Source: Streptomyces sp. NRRL B-1347 (lineage in GTDB: Bacteria; Actinomycetota; Actinomycetes; Streptomycetales; Streptomycetaceae). From it: DNA of 64,000 bases. Positions 28,616-37,405 of the stretch are shown piece by piece. The stretch's first letter is position 1, and each line of letters begins with the position of its first letter. The notes beneath the pieces were generated by a model that was given only the letters and a program-made list of their open reading frames with translations, was not told where the DNA came from and searched no databases. The stretch covers positions 68,761 to 132,760 of the forward strand of contig NZ_JOJM01000016.1 of the NCBI RefSeq assembly GCF_000720325.1, read 5' to 3'. A program made the position numbers and the translations under genes.

Positions 28616-29716
28616 ATGGCACCGACGATCGATCTCGACAGTTATGTGAAGGGCGTGCTCGACGGCAAGCGCGCGCACATCGCGCGCGCGATCACGCTCG
28701 TGGAGTCCACCAAGGCCGAACACCGCGTCCTCGCCCAGCGGTTGCTGACGCAGCTCCTTCCGCACGCGGGGCGGGCGCGGCGCGTCGGCATCAGCGGGGT
28801 GCCCGGCGTCGGCAAGTCGACGTTCATCGACGCGCTCGGCACGATGCTCACCTCGCTGGGCCACCGGGTCGCGGTGCTCGCCGTCGACCCGTCGTCGACG
28901 CGCACGGGCGGTTCCATCCTGGGCGACAAGACGCGCATGGAGCGCCTGGCCGTGGACCCGATGGCGTTCGTGCGCCCCTCCCCCACGGCGGGGACGCTCG
29001 GCGGCGTGGCCAAGGCGACCCGGGAGTCCATCGTGGTGATGGAGGCCGCGGGCTACGACGTGGTGCTCGTGGAGACCGTCGGCGTGGGCCAGTCGGAGAC
29101 GGCCGTCGCCAACATGGTCGACTCGTTCCTGCTGCTCACCCTCGCCCGTACCGGAGACCAGCTGCAGGGCATCAAGAAGGGCGTCCTGGAGCTCGCGGAC
29201 GTCATCGCGGTCAACAAGGCCGACGGCCCGCACGAGCGGGACGCGCGCTCGGCCGCCCGCGAACTGGCGGGCGCGCTGCGCCTGATGCACGGCAAGGACG
29301 CGGTGTGGACGCCTCCGGTGCTCAGTTGCAGCGCCCGTGAGGGCTCGGGGCTCGACACGCTGTGGGAGCGCCTGGAGCAGCACCGCGCGCTCCTCGACTC
29401 CACCGGCCGCCTCGCCGCCAAGCGCCGCGACCAGCAGGTCGACTGGACGTGGACGATGGTGCGCGAGGAGCTGCTCGGCCGTCTGTACGCGCATCCCGAC
29501 GTGCGGCGCCTCGCACCGGACCTCGAACGGGGCGTGCGCGAGGGGACGGTGACCGCGACGACCGCCGCGGAGCGGATCCTGGCCGCGTTCCAGGACCCCG
29601 GGGCGCCGGGTGGCGCCGCCGACGGGAGCACCGGGCCGCGCCCGGCCCCGCAGAGCGCCCCGCCACCGAGCCCGGCCCCGCACGACGCACCACCGAAGGA
29701 CGGAACCACCTCGTGA
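28616..29716 (+). CDS. meaB: MeaB/ArgK-type G-protein chaperone of methylmalonyl-CoA mutase
   Basis: This 366-residue GTPase protects and reloads methylmalonyl-CoA mutase with adenosylcobalamin. Motifs are the P-loop GISGVPGVGKSTFIDALG, AVDPSSTRTGGSILGDKTRM, ETVGVGQSE (switch/Walker B region) and NKADGPH (G4). It starts 13 bases after mutB, so it is in the same operon. The C-terminal 35 residues are a Pro/Ala/Gly-rich tail not typical of the family. Its stop overlaps the GTG of the next gene. Confidence 0.95.
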   Translation: MAPTIDLDSYVKGVLDGKRAHIARAITLVESTKAEHRVLAQRLLTQLLPHAGRARRVGISGVPGVGKSTFIDALGTMLTSLGHRVAVLAVDPSSTRTGGSILGDKTRMERLAVDPMAFVRPSPTAGTLGGVAKATRESIVVMEAAGYDVVLVETVGVGQSETAVANMVDSFLLLTLARTGDQLQGIKKGVLELADVIAVNKADGPHERDARSAARELAGALRLMHGKDAVWTPPVLSCSAREGSGLDTLWERLEQHRALLDSTGRLAAKRRDQQVDWTWTMVREELLGRLYAHPDVRRLAPDLERGVREGTVTATTAAERILAAFQDPGAPGGAADGSTGPRPAPQSAPPPSPAPHDAPPKDGTTS

Positions 29717-30765
29717 GCCACGACGCACCACCTCCGGTCCTGCTGCGCACCGAGGGCCGCGCGGCCCACGTCGTCCTGAACCGGCCCCGCGCGCTCAACG
29801 CCCTGGACCACACCATGGTCCGCCTGATCGACGACGCGCTCACCGCGTGGGAGCGGGACGACGCGGTGGCGACGGTCGTGGTGTCCGGCGCCGGGGAGCG
29901 GGGCCTGTGCGCGGGCGGTGACATCCGTGCCGTGCGCGAGGACCTCCTCGCGGGCGGCGGCGCCGCGTCGGCGGCCTTCTGGCACGACGAGTACGTGCTC
30001 AACTCCCGCATCGCGCACTACCCGAAGCCCTACGTCGCCCTCATGGACGGCTATGTGATGGGCGGCGGCGTCGGCGTCTCGGCCCACGGCGGCGTGCGGG
30101 TCGTCACGGAGCGCTCGCGGGTCGCCATGCCCGAGACGATCATCGGCTTCGTGCCCGACGTCGGCGGGACGTACCTGCTGTCGCGGGCGCCGGGCGAGCT
30201 GGGCACGCATCTGGCCCTGACCGGTGCGTCCGCGGGTGCCGCGGACGCCCTGCTGTGCGGGCTCGCCGACCACTACGTGCCGTCCGGTCGGCTCGCGGAC
30301 CTCACCGCCGCGCTCGCGGACGGCGAGGCGGCGGACGTGGTGGCCCGGTTCGCCGAGGCCGCGCCCGAGGGCGAGCTGGCCGCGCACCGGGAGTGGATCG
30401 ACTCCTGCTACGCCGCCGGGTCCGTGGAGGAGATCGTCGACCGGCTGCGAAGCTGTGGCGAGCCGGCGGCGAAGGAGGCCGCGGAGACGCTGCTCTCGCG
30501 CTCGCCCACGTCCTTGAAGGTCACGCTCGCCGCCGTGCGCCGGGCCCGTGCCCTCGGCTCCCTGGAGGCCGTGCTGCGCCAGGAGTACCGCACGTCGTGC
30601 GCGTGTCTGACCTCCCCGGACTTCCCCGAGGGCGTACGCGCCCAGGTCGTGGACAAGGACCGCAGGCCCCGCTGGTCCCCCGCGAGCCTCGCGGAGGTGG
30701 GGGACGCGGAGGTGGCGCGCTTCTTCCTGCCGTCCCCGTACGGGGAGTTGAAGCTGGGGAGCTGA
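29713..30765 (+). CDS. 3-hydroxyisobutyryl-CoA hydrolase-like enoyl-CoA hydratase/isomerase family protein
   Basis: This is a 350-residue crotonase-fold protein of the HIBCH group. The oxyanion-hole regions are CAGGDIRAVRED and DGYVMGGGVGVSAHG. The HIBCH-type acidic pair lies in MPETIIGFVPDVGGTYLLSR, and a C-terminal HIBCH extension contains CLTSPDFPEGVRAQVVDKD. In valine breakdown HIBCH hydrolyses 3-hydroxyisobutyryl-CoA, whose later product propionyl-CoA reaches the upstream mutase, which explains the operon. GTG at 29713 overlaps the meaB stop. A generic enoyl-CoA hydratase remains possible but the extension favours the hydrolase. Confidence 0.88.
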   Translation: MSHDAPPPVLLRTEGRAAHVVLNRPRALNALDHTMVRLIDDALTAWERDDAVATVVVSGAGERGLCAGGDIRAVREDLLAGGGAASAAFWHDEYVLNSRIAHYPKPYVALMDGYVMGGGVGVSAHGGVRVVTERSRVAMPETIIGFVPDVGGTYLLSRAPGELGTHLALTGASAGAADALLCGLADHYVPSGRLADLTAALADGEAADVVARFAEAAPEGELAAHREWIDSCYAAGSVEEIVDRLRSCGEPAAKEAAETLLSRSPTSLKVTLAAVRRARALGSLEAVLRQEYRTSCACLTSPDFPEGVRAQVVDKDRRPRWSPASLAEVGDAEVARFFLPSPYGELKLGS

Positions 30766-30799
30766 GCCGGTGCCGTGGCGACGACCGGTGCGGTCGGCG

Positions 30800-31240
30800 C
30801 TACGGCGGGTCGGTCTCGGTGATCACCGCGAGGAGTTGCAGCGCGTCCCAGCCGCCCCAGCGCGCCACGCCGAGGGCTATCCAGTGGGCTTCGGCCCGCC
30901 ACAGGTGGACGTCGGGGACCGTCTCGCTGAGGGTGGCCCAGGGCTCCGGCACGTCGCCCGAACCGGCCACGACGCGGGCGAAGGCGCTGGCGAGGCTGAA
31001 GACGTGGGGCTCGCCCCAGCGCGCGGTCAGCAGCACGGTGAGCGCGTCGCGCTCCGCCTCGTACTGCTCCTCCACGGCGTCGCGGGCCGTGCCGTCGTCG
31101 TCCTCCGCCGTCTCGTACGTGCGTAACTCCGCGATGTGGAAGCCGGGTCCGGCGCGACCGGCCTCGGACCTGCCGGGCGCCTCGGGGAAGTCCCGGGCGC
31201 GCAGCAGGTCGATCGTCGCGATGTGCTCTGCGCTGCTCAT
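30800..31240 (-). CDS. Hypothetical protein, acidic, about 146 residues
   Basis: The product is a soluble, acidic protein from the ATG at 31240 (MSSAEHIATIDLLRARDFPE). A TTG ten codons upstream is a weaker alternative. The central WGEPHVFSLASAFARV and C-terminal VHLWRAEAHWIALGVARWGGWDALQLLAVI blocks look like a conserved actinobacterial protein of unknown function with several Trp residues. No catalytic motif, signal peptide or membrane helix is visible. It converges with the HIBCH-like gene. Confidence 0.65.
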   Translation of the reverse strand: MSSAEHIATIDLLRARDFPEAPGRSEAGRAGPGFHIAELRTYETAEDDDGTARDAVEEQYEAERDALTVLLTARWGEPHVFSLASAFARVVAGSGDVPEPWATLSETVPDVHLWRAEAHWIALGVARWGGWDALQLLAVITETDPP

Positions 31241-31323
31241 GCGGTCCAGTAAAGCGGCCGCCACTGACAATCAGTCACCAACAGCGAGCGGGCGACGGGC
31301 CGTCGGGGCTTCCGGGCCGCCGG

Positions 31324-32061
31324 TCAGGCGTCCCTGCGGCGCACCGCCCACCAGCCGGCGAGCAGCGCGGCGGCCGCCCAGGCCGCCGTCACGGCGAGCC
31401 CCGCCCACGGGCCGAGCACGCCCGTGGGGTCCTCGTGCAGGACCTGCTGCCCGGCCTTGTCGGGCAGGAACTGCGCGGCACCGCCCGCGACGTCGCCGAC
31501 CACGAAGGACACGATGAGGATGAACGGGATCAGCAGGCTGAGCACGACCGCTCCGCTGCGCAGCAGCGTGGTGAGGCCCGCCGCGAACAGCGCCATCAGG
31601 GCCAGGTAGACCCCGCCGCCCAGGCAGGCGCGCAGCGCTCCGGGGTGGCCGAGGCCGATGGCGTACTCCCCCAGGAAGGCCTGGCCCGCGAGGAACGCGC
31701 CGAAGCAGGTGGCGAGGCCCACGACCAGGGCCGCCGCGCCGACGACGGCGGCCTTCGCGGCGTAGAACAGGCCCCTGCGCGGGACGGCCGCGAGCGAGAC
31801 GCGCAGCGCCCCCGTGACGTACTCGGAGCCGACGGCGGCCGTGCCGAAGCTGATGGCCGCGATCTGGCCGAAGTTGAGGGCGTAGAAGGCGTCGAAGACG
31901 GGTTCGGCGTCGGCGTTGTCGGCCTCCGCCCTGCCCACGGTGGCGAACGCGAGGACGGTGATGGCGAGGGTCGCGGCGAACACCGCGAGGAGCGGGACAA
32001 GCGCCGCCCGCAGCGACTTGATCTTGATCCACTCGGAGTGGAGTACGGCGGCGGTCGACAT
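31324..32061 (-). CDS. ABC-2 type transporter permease
   Basis: This 245-residue membrane protein has about six hydrophobic segments. The first is LVPLLAVFAATLAITVLAF, and the last is WAGLAVTAAWAAAALLAGW followed by a positively charged RRRDA end. The opening VLHSEWIKIKSLRAAL is typical of ABC-2 permeases in actinobacterial self-resistance or drug exporters. It starts two bases after the stop of the ATPase gene, so it is co-translated with it. The two presumably form a homodimeric exporter. Confidence 0.88.
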   Translation of the reverse strand: MSTAAVLHSEWIKIKSLRAALVPLLAVFAATLAITVLAFATVGRAEADNADAEPVFDAFYALNFGQIAAISFGTAAVGSEYVTGALRVSLAAVPRRGLFYAAKAAVVGAAALVVGLATCFGAFLAGQAFLGEYAIGLGHPGALRACLGGGVYLALMALFAAGLTTLLRSGAVVLSLLIPFILIVSFVVGDVAGGAAQFLPDKAGQQVLHEDPTGVLGPWAGLAVTAAWAAAALLAGWWAVRRRDA

Positions 32062-32063
32062 GG

Positions 32064-33155
32064 TCAGGCCTCCTGGTGGGTCGTGGTGGTCGCGGAGCCG
32101 GTGGTACTGGTGGGGCCTGTCGTACTGGTGTGGTCTGTAGTACTGGTGTGGTCTGTCGCGCCGGTGGGGTCCGTGGAACTGGTGTGGCCCTTGGTACTGG
32201 TGGAGTCTGTGGCACTGGTCGAGCCTGTGAGGCTCACGGGACCCGTGGAACTCGCGGAGAATTCCGTCTCCTGTGCGGTCAGGGCCAGATACGCCTGCTC
32301 CAAAGAGGCCTCCTCGTCGGCGAGTTCGAGGATCGGTACGCCCTCGCGGGCGGCCAGCGCGCCGACCTCGGCGGCGCGGGCGCCTTCGACCGTCCACGCG
32401 CCGCCCTCGCCTTCGACGAGGTCGTGTCCCGCGCGGGCCAGCGCGGCCCGCAGCCGGGCCGGGTCGCTGGTGCGGGCCCGCACGCGGGGACTGCTGTGCG
32501 CGGTGATGAACTCCCGCATGGGGGTGTCCGTCAGGAGCCGGCCCTTGCCGAGGACGACGAGGTGGTCGGCGAACGTGGCGGTCTCGTTCATCAGGTGGCT
32601 CGACACGAGCACGGTGCGGCCCTCTCGGGCCAGGCGGCGCATCAGCTCGCGGATCCAGATGATCCCCTCCGGGTCGAGGCCGTTCGACGGCTCGTCCAGG
32701 AGGACCACGGCCGGGTCGCCGAGCAGGGCGGCCGCGATGCCGAGGCGCTGACGCATGCCCAGCGAGAACGTCTTGATCCGCTTGTGCGCGACGGCGGCGA
32801 GGCCGGTCTCCTCCAGGACTTCGCCCACGCGCGGGGCGGCGATCCGGTTGCTGACGGCGAGGGCACGCAGGTGGTCGCGGGCGGTGCGCGAGCCGTGGGC
32901 GGCCTGCGCGTCGAGCAGGGCACCGACCTGGCGCAGCGGCTCGTCGTACGTGGCGAACGGGCGGCCGCCGACGGTGGCGGTGCCCGACGTGGGCCGGTCG
33001 AGGCCGAGCACGAGGCGCATGGTAGTGGACTTGCCCGCGCCATTGGGGCCGAGGAAGCCGGTGACGCGGCCGGGCCCGACGCTGAAGGTCAGGTCGTCGA
33101 CCGCGCGCCTGGTGCCGTACTCCTTGGTCAGCTGGTGGACGTCGATGCTGGTCAT
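32064..33155 (-). CDS. ABC transporter ATP-binding protein with a Ser/Thr-rich C-terminal tail
   Basis: The 363-residue protein is a drug-exporter-type ATPase: Walker A GPNGAGKST, signature SLGMRQRLGIAAALLG, Walker B VVLLDEPSNGLDPEG, and the H-loop region SSHLM. The normal domain ends around residue 298 (EQAYLALTAQETEF). A further 65 residues are almost only Ser, Thr, Gly, Asp and His in short TST/TGPTSTT repeats, encoded by degenerate 15-18-bp DNA repeats. The start at 33155 follows a GGG-type site and gives MTSIDVHQLTKEYG. It is divergent from the histidine kinase gene, which may control it. Confidence 0.9.
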   Translation of the reverse strand: MTSIDVHQLTKEYGTRRAVDDLTFSVGPGRVTGFLGPNGAGKSTTMRLVLGLDRPTSGTATVGGRPFATYDEPLRQVGALLDAQAAHGSRTARDHLRALAVSNRIAAPRVGEVLEETGLAAVAHKRIKTFSLGMRQRLGIAAALLGDPAVVLLDEPSNGLDPEGIIWIRELMRRLAREGRTVLVSSHLMNETATFADHLVVLGKGRLLTDTPMREFITAHSSPRVRARTSDPARLRAALARAGHDLVEGEGGAWTVEGARAAEVGALAAREGVPILELADEEASLEQAYLALTAQETEFSASSTGPVSLTGSTSATDSTSTKGHTSSTDPTGATDHTSTTDHTSTTGPTSTTGSATTTTHQEA

Positions 33156-33255
33156 GGGGCAACCCTCGCGTCCGGTGCCGGTACGGGGCCTCCCCCGGCC
33201 GAGGAGATCGTCTCCCCCGCACGGGGGAGCCGGGCCACGCGCGCGTGCTGGCACG

Positions 33256-34494
33256 ATGATCCGCATGATCCGCCTGCTGCGACCGCTGACCCGCGCGGTC
33301 ACCTACACCCGCTGGCTGCATCTGCTCGTCGGCGGCCTCGTGGTCCTCGCCGCGGCCACGATCCACGGTGTCGAGAGCGCCACCGCGCGGGACTGGCTGG
33401 TCATCACCCTGCTGCCCATCCCCTTCGTGGCGGCGGTCGCCCTGGTGCCCGCGATGCGCCGGGCCGAGGGGCTCCAGGCGCGCCTGATGCTGTTCCCCGG
33501 GGCGCACGCGCCGGAGGCGCGGACCGGGGACCCCGGAGTCGGCCCCGTCGACCCCGGTGTCTCCGGGGCGCCCTCGGCCTCGTGGCGCGACCGCGGCAGG
33601 ACCGCCGTGTGGCTCGTGGTGCGCCTGGAGCTGGGGTGGGGGCTCGGCGTGGCCTCGGTGCAGCTCATCGGGTACGCGCTCGCGCTGCTCGGCACGACCT
33701 CGGAGGCCCCCGACGACGACGGCCTGTTCCTGCCCCGGCCGGAGCAGGCCGCTTGGAGCGCCCTGCTCCTGCCGCTGCCCCTGATCTGCCTGAGCGTCCT
33801 GGTGGTCGCGGCGGGCGGTGTCGCCACGGCCGCCGCCCGGAGCCTGCTCGGCCCCTCGCCCACCGAGCGCCTGGCGGCCCTGGAGGAGCGCACCGAGCAG
33901 CTCTTGGAGCGCAACCGCATCGCCCGCGAGCTGCACGACTCCATCGGGCACGCCCTGACCGTCGCCGTGGTGCAGGCCGGTGCCGCCCGGGCCGCCGCGG
34001 ACCCTGCGTTCACCGACCGCGCCCTGGAGGCCATCGAGGAGACCGGCCGCGACGCCCTGGAGGACCTGGAGCGGGTCCTCCGGGTCCTGCGGGAGGACGC
34101 GGAGCCCGCCCACCGCCGCCCCACCCTCGCCGCCGCGGACCGGCTCCTGGAGTCCGCGCGGACGGTGGGCGCCAAGGTCGACGCCGAGGTGTCGGGCCCG
34201 GTGGACGACCTGCCGGGGCCCGTCTCGCGTGAGGGCTACCGCATGCTCCAGGAGGCGCTGACGAACGTCCTGCGGCACGCGGGTCCGGTTCCGGTTCGGG
34301 TGCGCGTCGCGGTGGCCGAAGACCGGCTGACCCTCGACGTGCGCAACGCCCTGCCGCACCGGACGGCCCCCACCGGCCGTGGCGGCAGCGGCCTGCGCGG
34401 CATCCGCGAGCGCGCCGTGCTGCTCGGCGGCCGGGCGAGCACCGGGCCCGCGGACGGCGAGTGGCGGGTGCACGCCGAACTGCCGCTGCGCTGA
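33256..34494 (+). CDS. NarL-type sensor histidine kinase
   Basis: This 412-residue membrane sensor has two N-terminal hydrophobic helices (LHLLVGGLVVLAAATIHG; LVITLLPIPFVAAVALVP) and two further ones around residues 120-200 (LGWGLGVASVQLIGYALALL; LLPLPLICLSVLVVAAGGV). A HisKA_3 domain follows, with phospho-acceptor His227 in IARELHDSIGHAL. The HATPase_c domain contains LTNVLRHAG and GRGGSGLRGIRERAVLLGG. ATG at 33256 is used, though a second Met lies three codons later. It pairs with the response regulator 43 bases downstream and is divergent from the ABC-2 exporter genes. Confidence 0.92.
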   Translation: MIRMIRLLRPLTRAVTYTRWLHLLVGGLVVLAAATIHGVESATARDWLVITLLPIPFVAAVALVPAMRRAEGLQARLMLFPGAHAPEARTGDPGVGPVDPGVSGAPSASWRDRGRTAVWLVVRLELGWGLGVASVQLIGYALALLGTTSEAPDDDGLFLPRPEQAAWSALLLPLPLICLSVLVVAAGGVATAAARSLLGPSPTERLAALEERTEQLLERNRIARELHDSIGHALTVAVVQAGAARAAADPAFTDRALEAIEETGRDALEDLERVLRVLREDAEPAHRRPTLAAADRLLESARTVGAKVDAEVSGPVDDLPGPVSREGYRMLQEALTNVLRHAGPVPVRVRVAVAEDRLTLDVRNALPHRTAPTGRGGSGLRGIRERAVLLGGRASTGPADGEWRVHAELPLR

Positions 34495-34525
34495 GGCCCC
34501 CTGAGCCGCTCCCGGGCTCGTGATC

Positions 34526-34531
34526 TAGGCT
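34526..34531 (+). promoter_or_regulatory. Candidate -10 element of the NarL-type regulator gene
   Basis: TAGGCT is followed by six bases and the ATG at 34538, with no ribosome site between. The regulator may have its own leaderless message in addition to read-through from the kinase gene. Confidence 0.4.
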
Positions 34532-34537
34532 GGCCGG

Positions 34538-35200
34538 ATGCCCGTGACCGTGCTCCTCGTCGACGACGAGCCCCTCGTCCGCGCGGGCCTGCGCGCCGTC
34601 CTGGAGGCACAGCCCGACATCGAGGTCGTCGGGGAGGCCGCCGACGGCGCGGCCGTCATCCCCCTGGTGCGGCAGCTGCGCCCGGACGTCGTCGCGATGG
34701 ACGTGCGCATGCCCCTCCTGGACGGCATCGAGGCCACGCGCGCGGTGCTGCGGACCGTGCAGGACCCACCCAAGATCGTCGTCATCACGACCTTCGAGAA
34801 CGACGAGTACGTGTACGAGGCGCTGCGCGCGGGCGCCGACGGCTTCCTGCTCAAGCGGGCCAGGCCCGCGGAGATCGTGCACGCGGTGCGCCTGGTGGCC
34901 GAGGGCGAGTCGCTGCTGTTCCCGGCCGCGGTGCGCCGTCTCGCCGCCAGCCACGGCGAGGAGCGGGGCGAGGAGGGCGCCAGGGCCGCGTTCGCGCGGG
35001 CCGGGCTCACCGGGCGCGAGGAGGAGGTGCTGCGCCTGATGGCGCGCGGCCTGTCGAACGCGGAGATCGCCGAGCGGCTCGTGGTCGGCACCGAGACGGT
35101 CAAGTCGCACGTGAGCGCGGTGCTCGCGAAGCTCGGCGCGCGGGACCGCACGCAGGCGGTGATCGTGGCCTACGAGTCCGGTTTCGTGGCCCCGGGATGA
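34538..35200 (+). CDS. NarL/LuxR-family response regulator
   Basis: This 220-residue response regulator has a receiver domain with DDEPLVRAGLRAVLE, phospho-acceptor Asp55 in VVAMDVRMP, and Lys in FLLKRARP. A LuxR-type helix-turn-helix follows (LTGREEEVLRLMARGLSNAEIAERL, then VKSHVSAVLAKLGARDR). It is the partner of the preceding kinase. A natural target would be the divergent ABC-2 exporter. Normal family length. Confidence 0.94.
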   Translation: MPVTVLLVDDEPLVRAGLRAVLEAQPDIEVVGEAADGAAVIPLVRQLRPDVVAMDVRMPLLDGIEATRAVLRTVQDPPKIVVITTFENDEYVYEALRAGADGFLLKRARPAEIVHAVRLVAEGESLLFPAAVRRLAASHGEERGEEGARAAFARAGLTGREEEVLRLMARGLSNAEIAERLVVGTETVKSHVSAVLAKLGARDRTQAVIVAYESGFVAPG

Positions 35201-35282
35201 GGCGGTCCGGAATCGGTCGGCGCGATCGGCACTCGCACCGGCGGACGCCTTCCGAGTACCATCCGCCCATCATGCGCATGAG

Positions 35283-36455
35283 ATGGAAGGACGGACGTTG
35301 GGGCGGCTGACCGGCGGAGATCCATCTCTGCTACGGCGGATCAACTCCTCGGTGGTGCTGCACGCGCTGCGCGCCGCGGATTTCGCGACACTCACGGAGA
35401 TCACCCGGGCGACGGGCCTGTCACGGCCCACCGTCGAGGGCGTGGTCGAGGGGCTCATCGAGGCCGGTCTCGTGGTGGAGACCGACGTGGACGACGGCGC
35501 GGCACGGCGCCAGGGACGACCGGCACGGAAGTTCCGCTTCCGCGCGGAGGCGGGACATCTCCTCGGCTTGGAGATCGGCCCGCACCGGGTGGCCGCGGTC
35601 CTGTCGGACCTGCACGGCAAGATCCTCGGCACGGCGGCCAAGGACGTCTCCGAGACGGCGTCGGCGGACGAGCGCCTGGAGCGGCTGCGCGGCGCGGTCG
35701 CCGATCTGCTGCGCCGTGCCGGGGTGGCCCGCGGTTCGCTGCGCGCCGTCGGCGTGGGCAGCCCCGGCATCGTGGAGGCGGACGGCTCGGTGCGCCTCAG
35801 CACGGCGCTGCCCGGCTGGACGGGCCTGCCGCTGGGCGAGCGGCTGCGCCGCTCCTTCAAGTGCCCGGTCCTGGTCGAGAACGACGCGAACGCGGCGGCG
35901 GTGGCCGAGCACTGGAAGGGCGCGGCGACGAAGTCGGACGACGTGGTGTTCGTCCTGGCCGGGCTCAGCCCCGGGGCGGGCTCGCTGATCGGCGGGCGGC
36001 TGCACCGCGGCTACGGGGGCGCGGCGGGCGAGATCGGCGCGCTGCACCTGCTGGGCCGCGAGGTGAAGCCGGAGACGCTGCTCTCGACCACGGACGAGCC
36101 GCTGCACCCGCTGGACGAGCAGGCGGTGGCGGAGGTCTTCGCGCACGCCCGCGAGGGCGACGAGCGGGCGCTCGCGGCGGTGGACCGGTTCATCCGGCGC
36201 CTGGTGCACGACGTGGCGGCGCTCGTCCTCGCGCTCGATCCGGAGCTGGTCGTGGTGGGCGGCTGGGCGGCGGGCCTGGACGGCGTCCTGGACCCGCTGC
36301 GCCACGAGCTGGCCCGCTACTGCCTCAGGCCGCCGCGGGTGGCCCTTTCGGTCCTTGGCGAGGCCGCGGTGGCGACGGGCGCGTTGCGCTTGGCGCTTGA
36401 CCATGTGGAGGACGAGCTGTTCGCGGTGGAGGGCACCGTGACCGCGGGGCGGTGA
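35283..36455 (+). CDS. ROK-family transcriptional regulator with N-terminal winged helix
   Basis: The product is about 390 residues. An N-terminal MarR-like winged helix (FATLTEITRATGLSRPTVEGVVEGL) is followed by a ROK sugar-kinase-like domain with AVGVGSPGIVEADG and LVENDANAAAVAEHWKG. The family zinc motif CxCGxxGCxE after GEIGAL is missing, and no clear kinase DxGxT loop is seen, so it is a regulator rather than a kinase. ATG 35283 has no ribosome site; TTG at 35298 is preceded by GGAAGGA at five bases and may be the real start. Sugar effector unknown. Confidence 0.85.
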   Translation: MEGRTLGRLTGGDPSLLRRINSSVVLHALRAADFATLTEITRATGLSRPTVEGVVEGLIEAGLVVETDVDDGAARRQGRPARKFRFRAEAGHLLGLEIGPHRVAAVLSDLHGKILGTAAKDVSETASADERLERLRGAVADLLRRAGVARGSLRAVGVGSPGIVEADGSVRLSTALPGWTGLPLGERLRRSFKCPVLVENDANAAAVAEHWKGAATKSDDVVFVLAGLSPGAGSLIGGRLHRGYGGAAGEIGALHLLGREVKPETLLSTTDEPLHPLDEQAVAEVFAHAREGDERALAAVDRFIRRLVHDVAALVLALDPELVVVGGWAAGLDGVLDPLRHELARYCLRPPRVALSVLGEAAVATGALRLALDHVEDELFAVEGTVTAGR

Positions 36456-36465
36456 GGTGCGGGCT

Positions 36466-36500
36466 TTCCCGCGCTGCGCGCTTGTCCTCAAACGCCGGAC
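36466..36500. repeat. Dispersed Streptomyces intergenic element (TTGTCCTCAAACGCCGGAC type)
   Basis: The string GCGCGCTTGTCCTCAAACGC, running into CGGACGGGC, is a sequence I recognise as recurring in intergenic regions across Streptomyces genomes. Here it runs directly into the terminator hairpin. Recognition is from general knowledge of these genomes; copy number here is unknown. Confidence 0.5.
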
Positions 36501-36524
36501 GGGCACATTTCTGTGCCCGTCCGG
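36495..36524. terminator. Bidirectional terminator between ROK and GntR genes
   Basis: CCGGACGGGCACA-TTTC-TGTGCCCGTCCGG forms 13-bp perfect arms with a four-base loop between the convergent ROK and GntR genes. Confidence 0.85.
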
Positions 36525-36546
36525 GGTTCGTCACCCCACTGAGGCT

Positions 36547-37308
36547 TCAGGAAGCCTGGCGCTCCGGGCCGTGGTGGATCTCCACCGCGCCCTCGTCGCC
36601 GAACGTGAGGCGGCAGGTGTCCGCCCGGTACGTCGCCACGGAGAGCGCCGCCGTGCGGCCGCCCGCGAGGAAGCGGGTGGTGACGACGAGGACCGGGGCG
36701 CCGGGCAGCCGGTCGAGGGCCCGGGCGTCGTCGGCGCGGGCCGAGCCGAGCTCGACGGCGCGGTCCTGGCCTTCGAGGTCGAGCCGGTCGAGCTCCCGCA
36801 GCACGGCACGCGCGCGTGCCGGTCCCGCGGGGGCGTCGATGGCGGTGAGGTCGGGCACCGACGACGACGGCACGTACAGCAGCTCGGCGGCTACGGGCTG
36901 GCCGTGCGAGACGCGGGTGCGGCGGACCGTGTGCACGAGCTCGTCCGGGCCGGTCTCCAGGGCGCGGGCGACGTCGGCGGGCGGCACGGCGGGCTCGCTG
37001 TCGGCGGGCTGCCAGTCGTCCCCGGGCGCACCGGGCCAGCTGCCCCGGTCGGTGCCGACGGCCACGCCCATGCGCGGCGGGGCGACGGTCGTGCCGACGC
37101 CGCGGCGGCGCTGCAGCCTGCCCTCCAGCTCCAGCTGCTCCAGGGCCTGGCGCAGCGTCGCGCGGGCGACGCCGAACCGGGCCGCGAGGTCGCGCTCGTT
37201 CGGCAGGATCTCGCCGACGGCGAACTCGGAGTCGAGTGCTTCGCTGAGCACGGTCTTGAGGTGCCAGTACTTCGGCTCCGGCACCGTTTCCAGCTGCGTG
37301 GTCCCCAC
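36547..37308 (-). CDS. GntR/HutC-family transcriptional regulator with UTRA domain
   Basis: This 253-residue regulator has a GntR winged helix (EFAVGEILPNERDLAARFGV, ARATLRQALEQLELEGRL) and a UTRA ligand-binding domain (LVHTVRRTRVSHGQPVAAELLYVP to the C-terminus). GTG at 37308 gives VGTTQLETVPEPKYWHLK, and GGAGGACAGG precedes it on the minus strand; the frame is open 52 codons farther without homology. The domain build and a TTGGTC-AA-GACCAA palindrome upstream relate it to DasR-type regulators that sense amino-sugar phosphates; its ligand is unknown. Confidence 0.9.
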   Translation of the reverse strand: MGTTQLETVPEPKYWHLKTVLSEALDSEFAVGEILPNERDLAARFGVARATLRQALEQLELEGRLQRRRGVGTTVAPPRMGVAVGTDRGSWPGAPGDDWQPADSEPAVPPADVARALETGPDELVHTVRRTRVSHGQPVAAELLYVPSSSVPDLTAIDAPAGPARARAVLRELDRLDLEGQDRAVELGSARADDARALDRLPGAPVLVVTTRFLAGGRTAALSVATYRADTCRLTFGDEGAVEIHHGPERQAS

Positions 37309-37405
37309 CCTGTCCTCCGCATTCGCCGTGCGCAGGCGGCTTTTCAGCGCCTTGTTTATTAAAGGTTCCTGCACTATCTCAGCGACGATAGAGCCGCACC
37401 CACCC

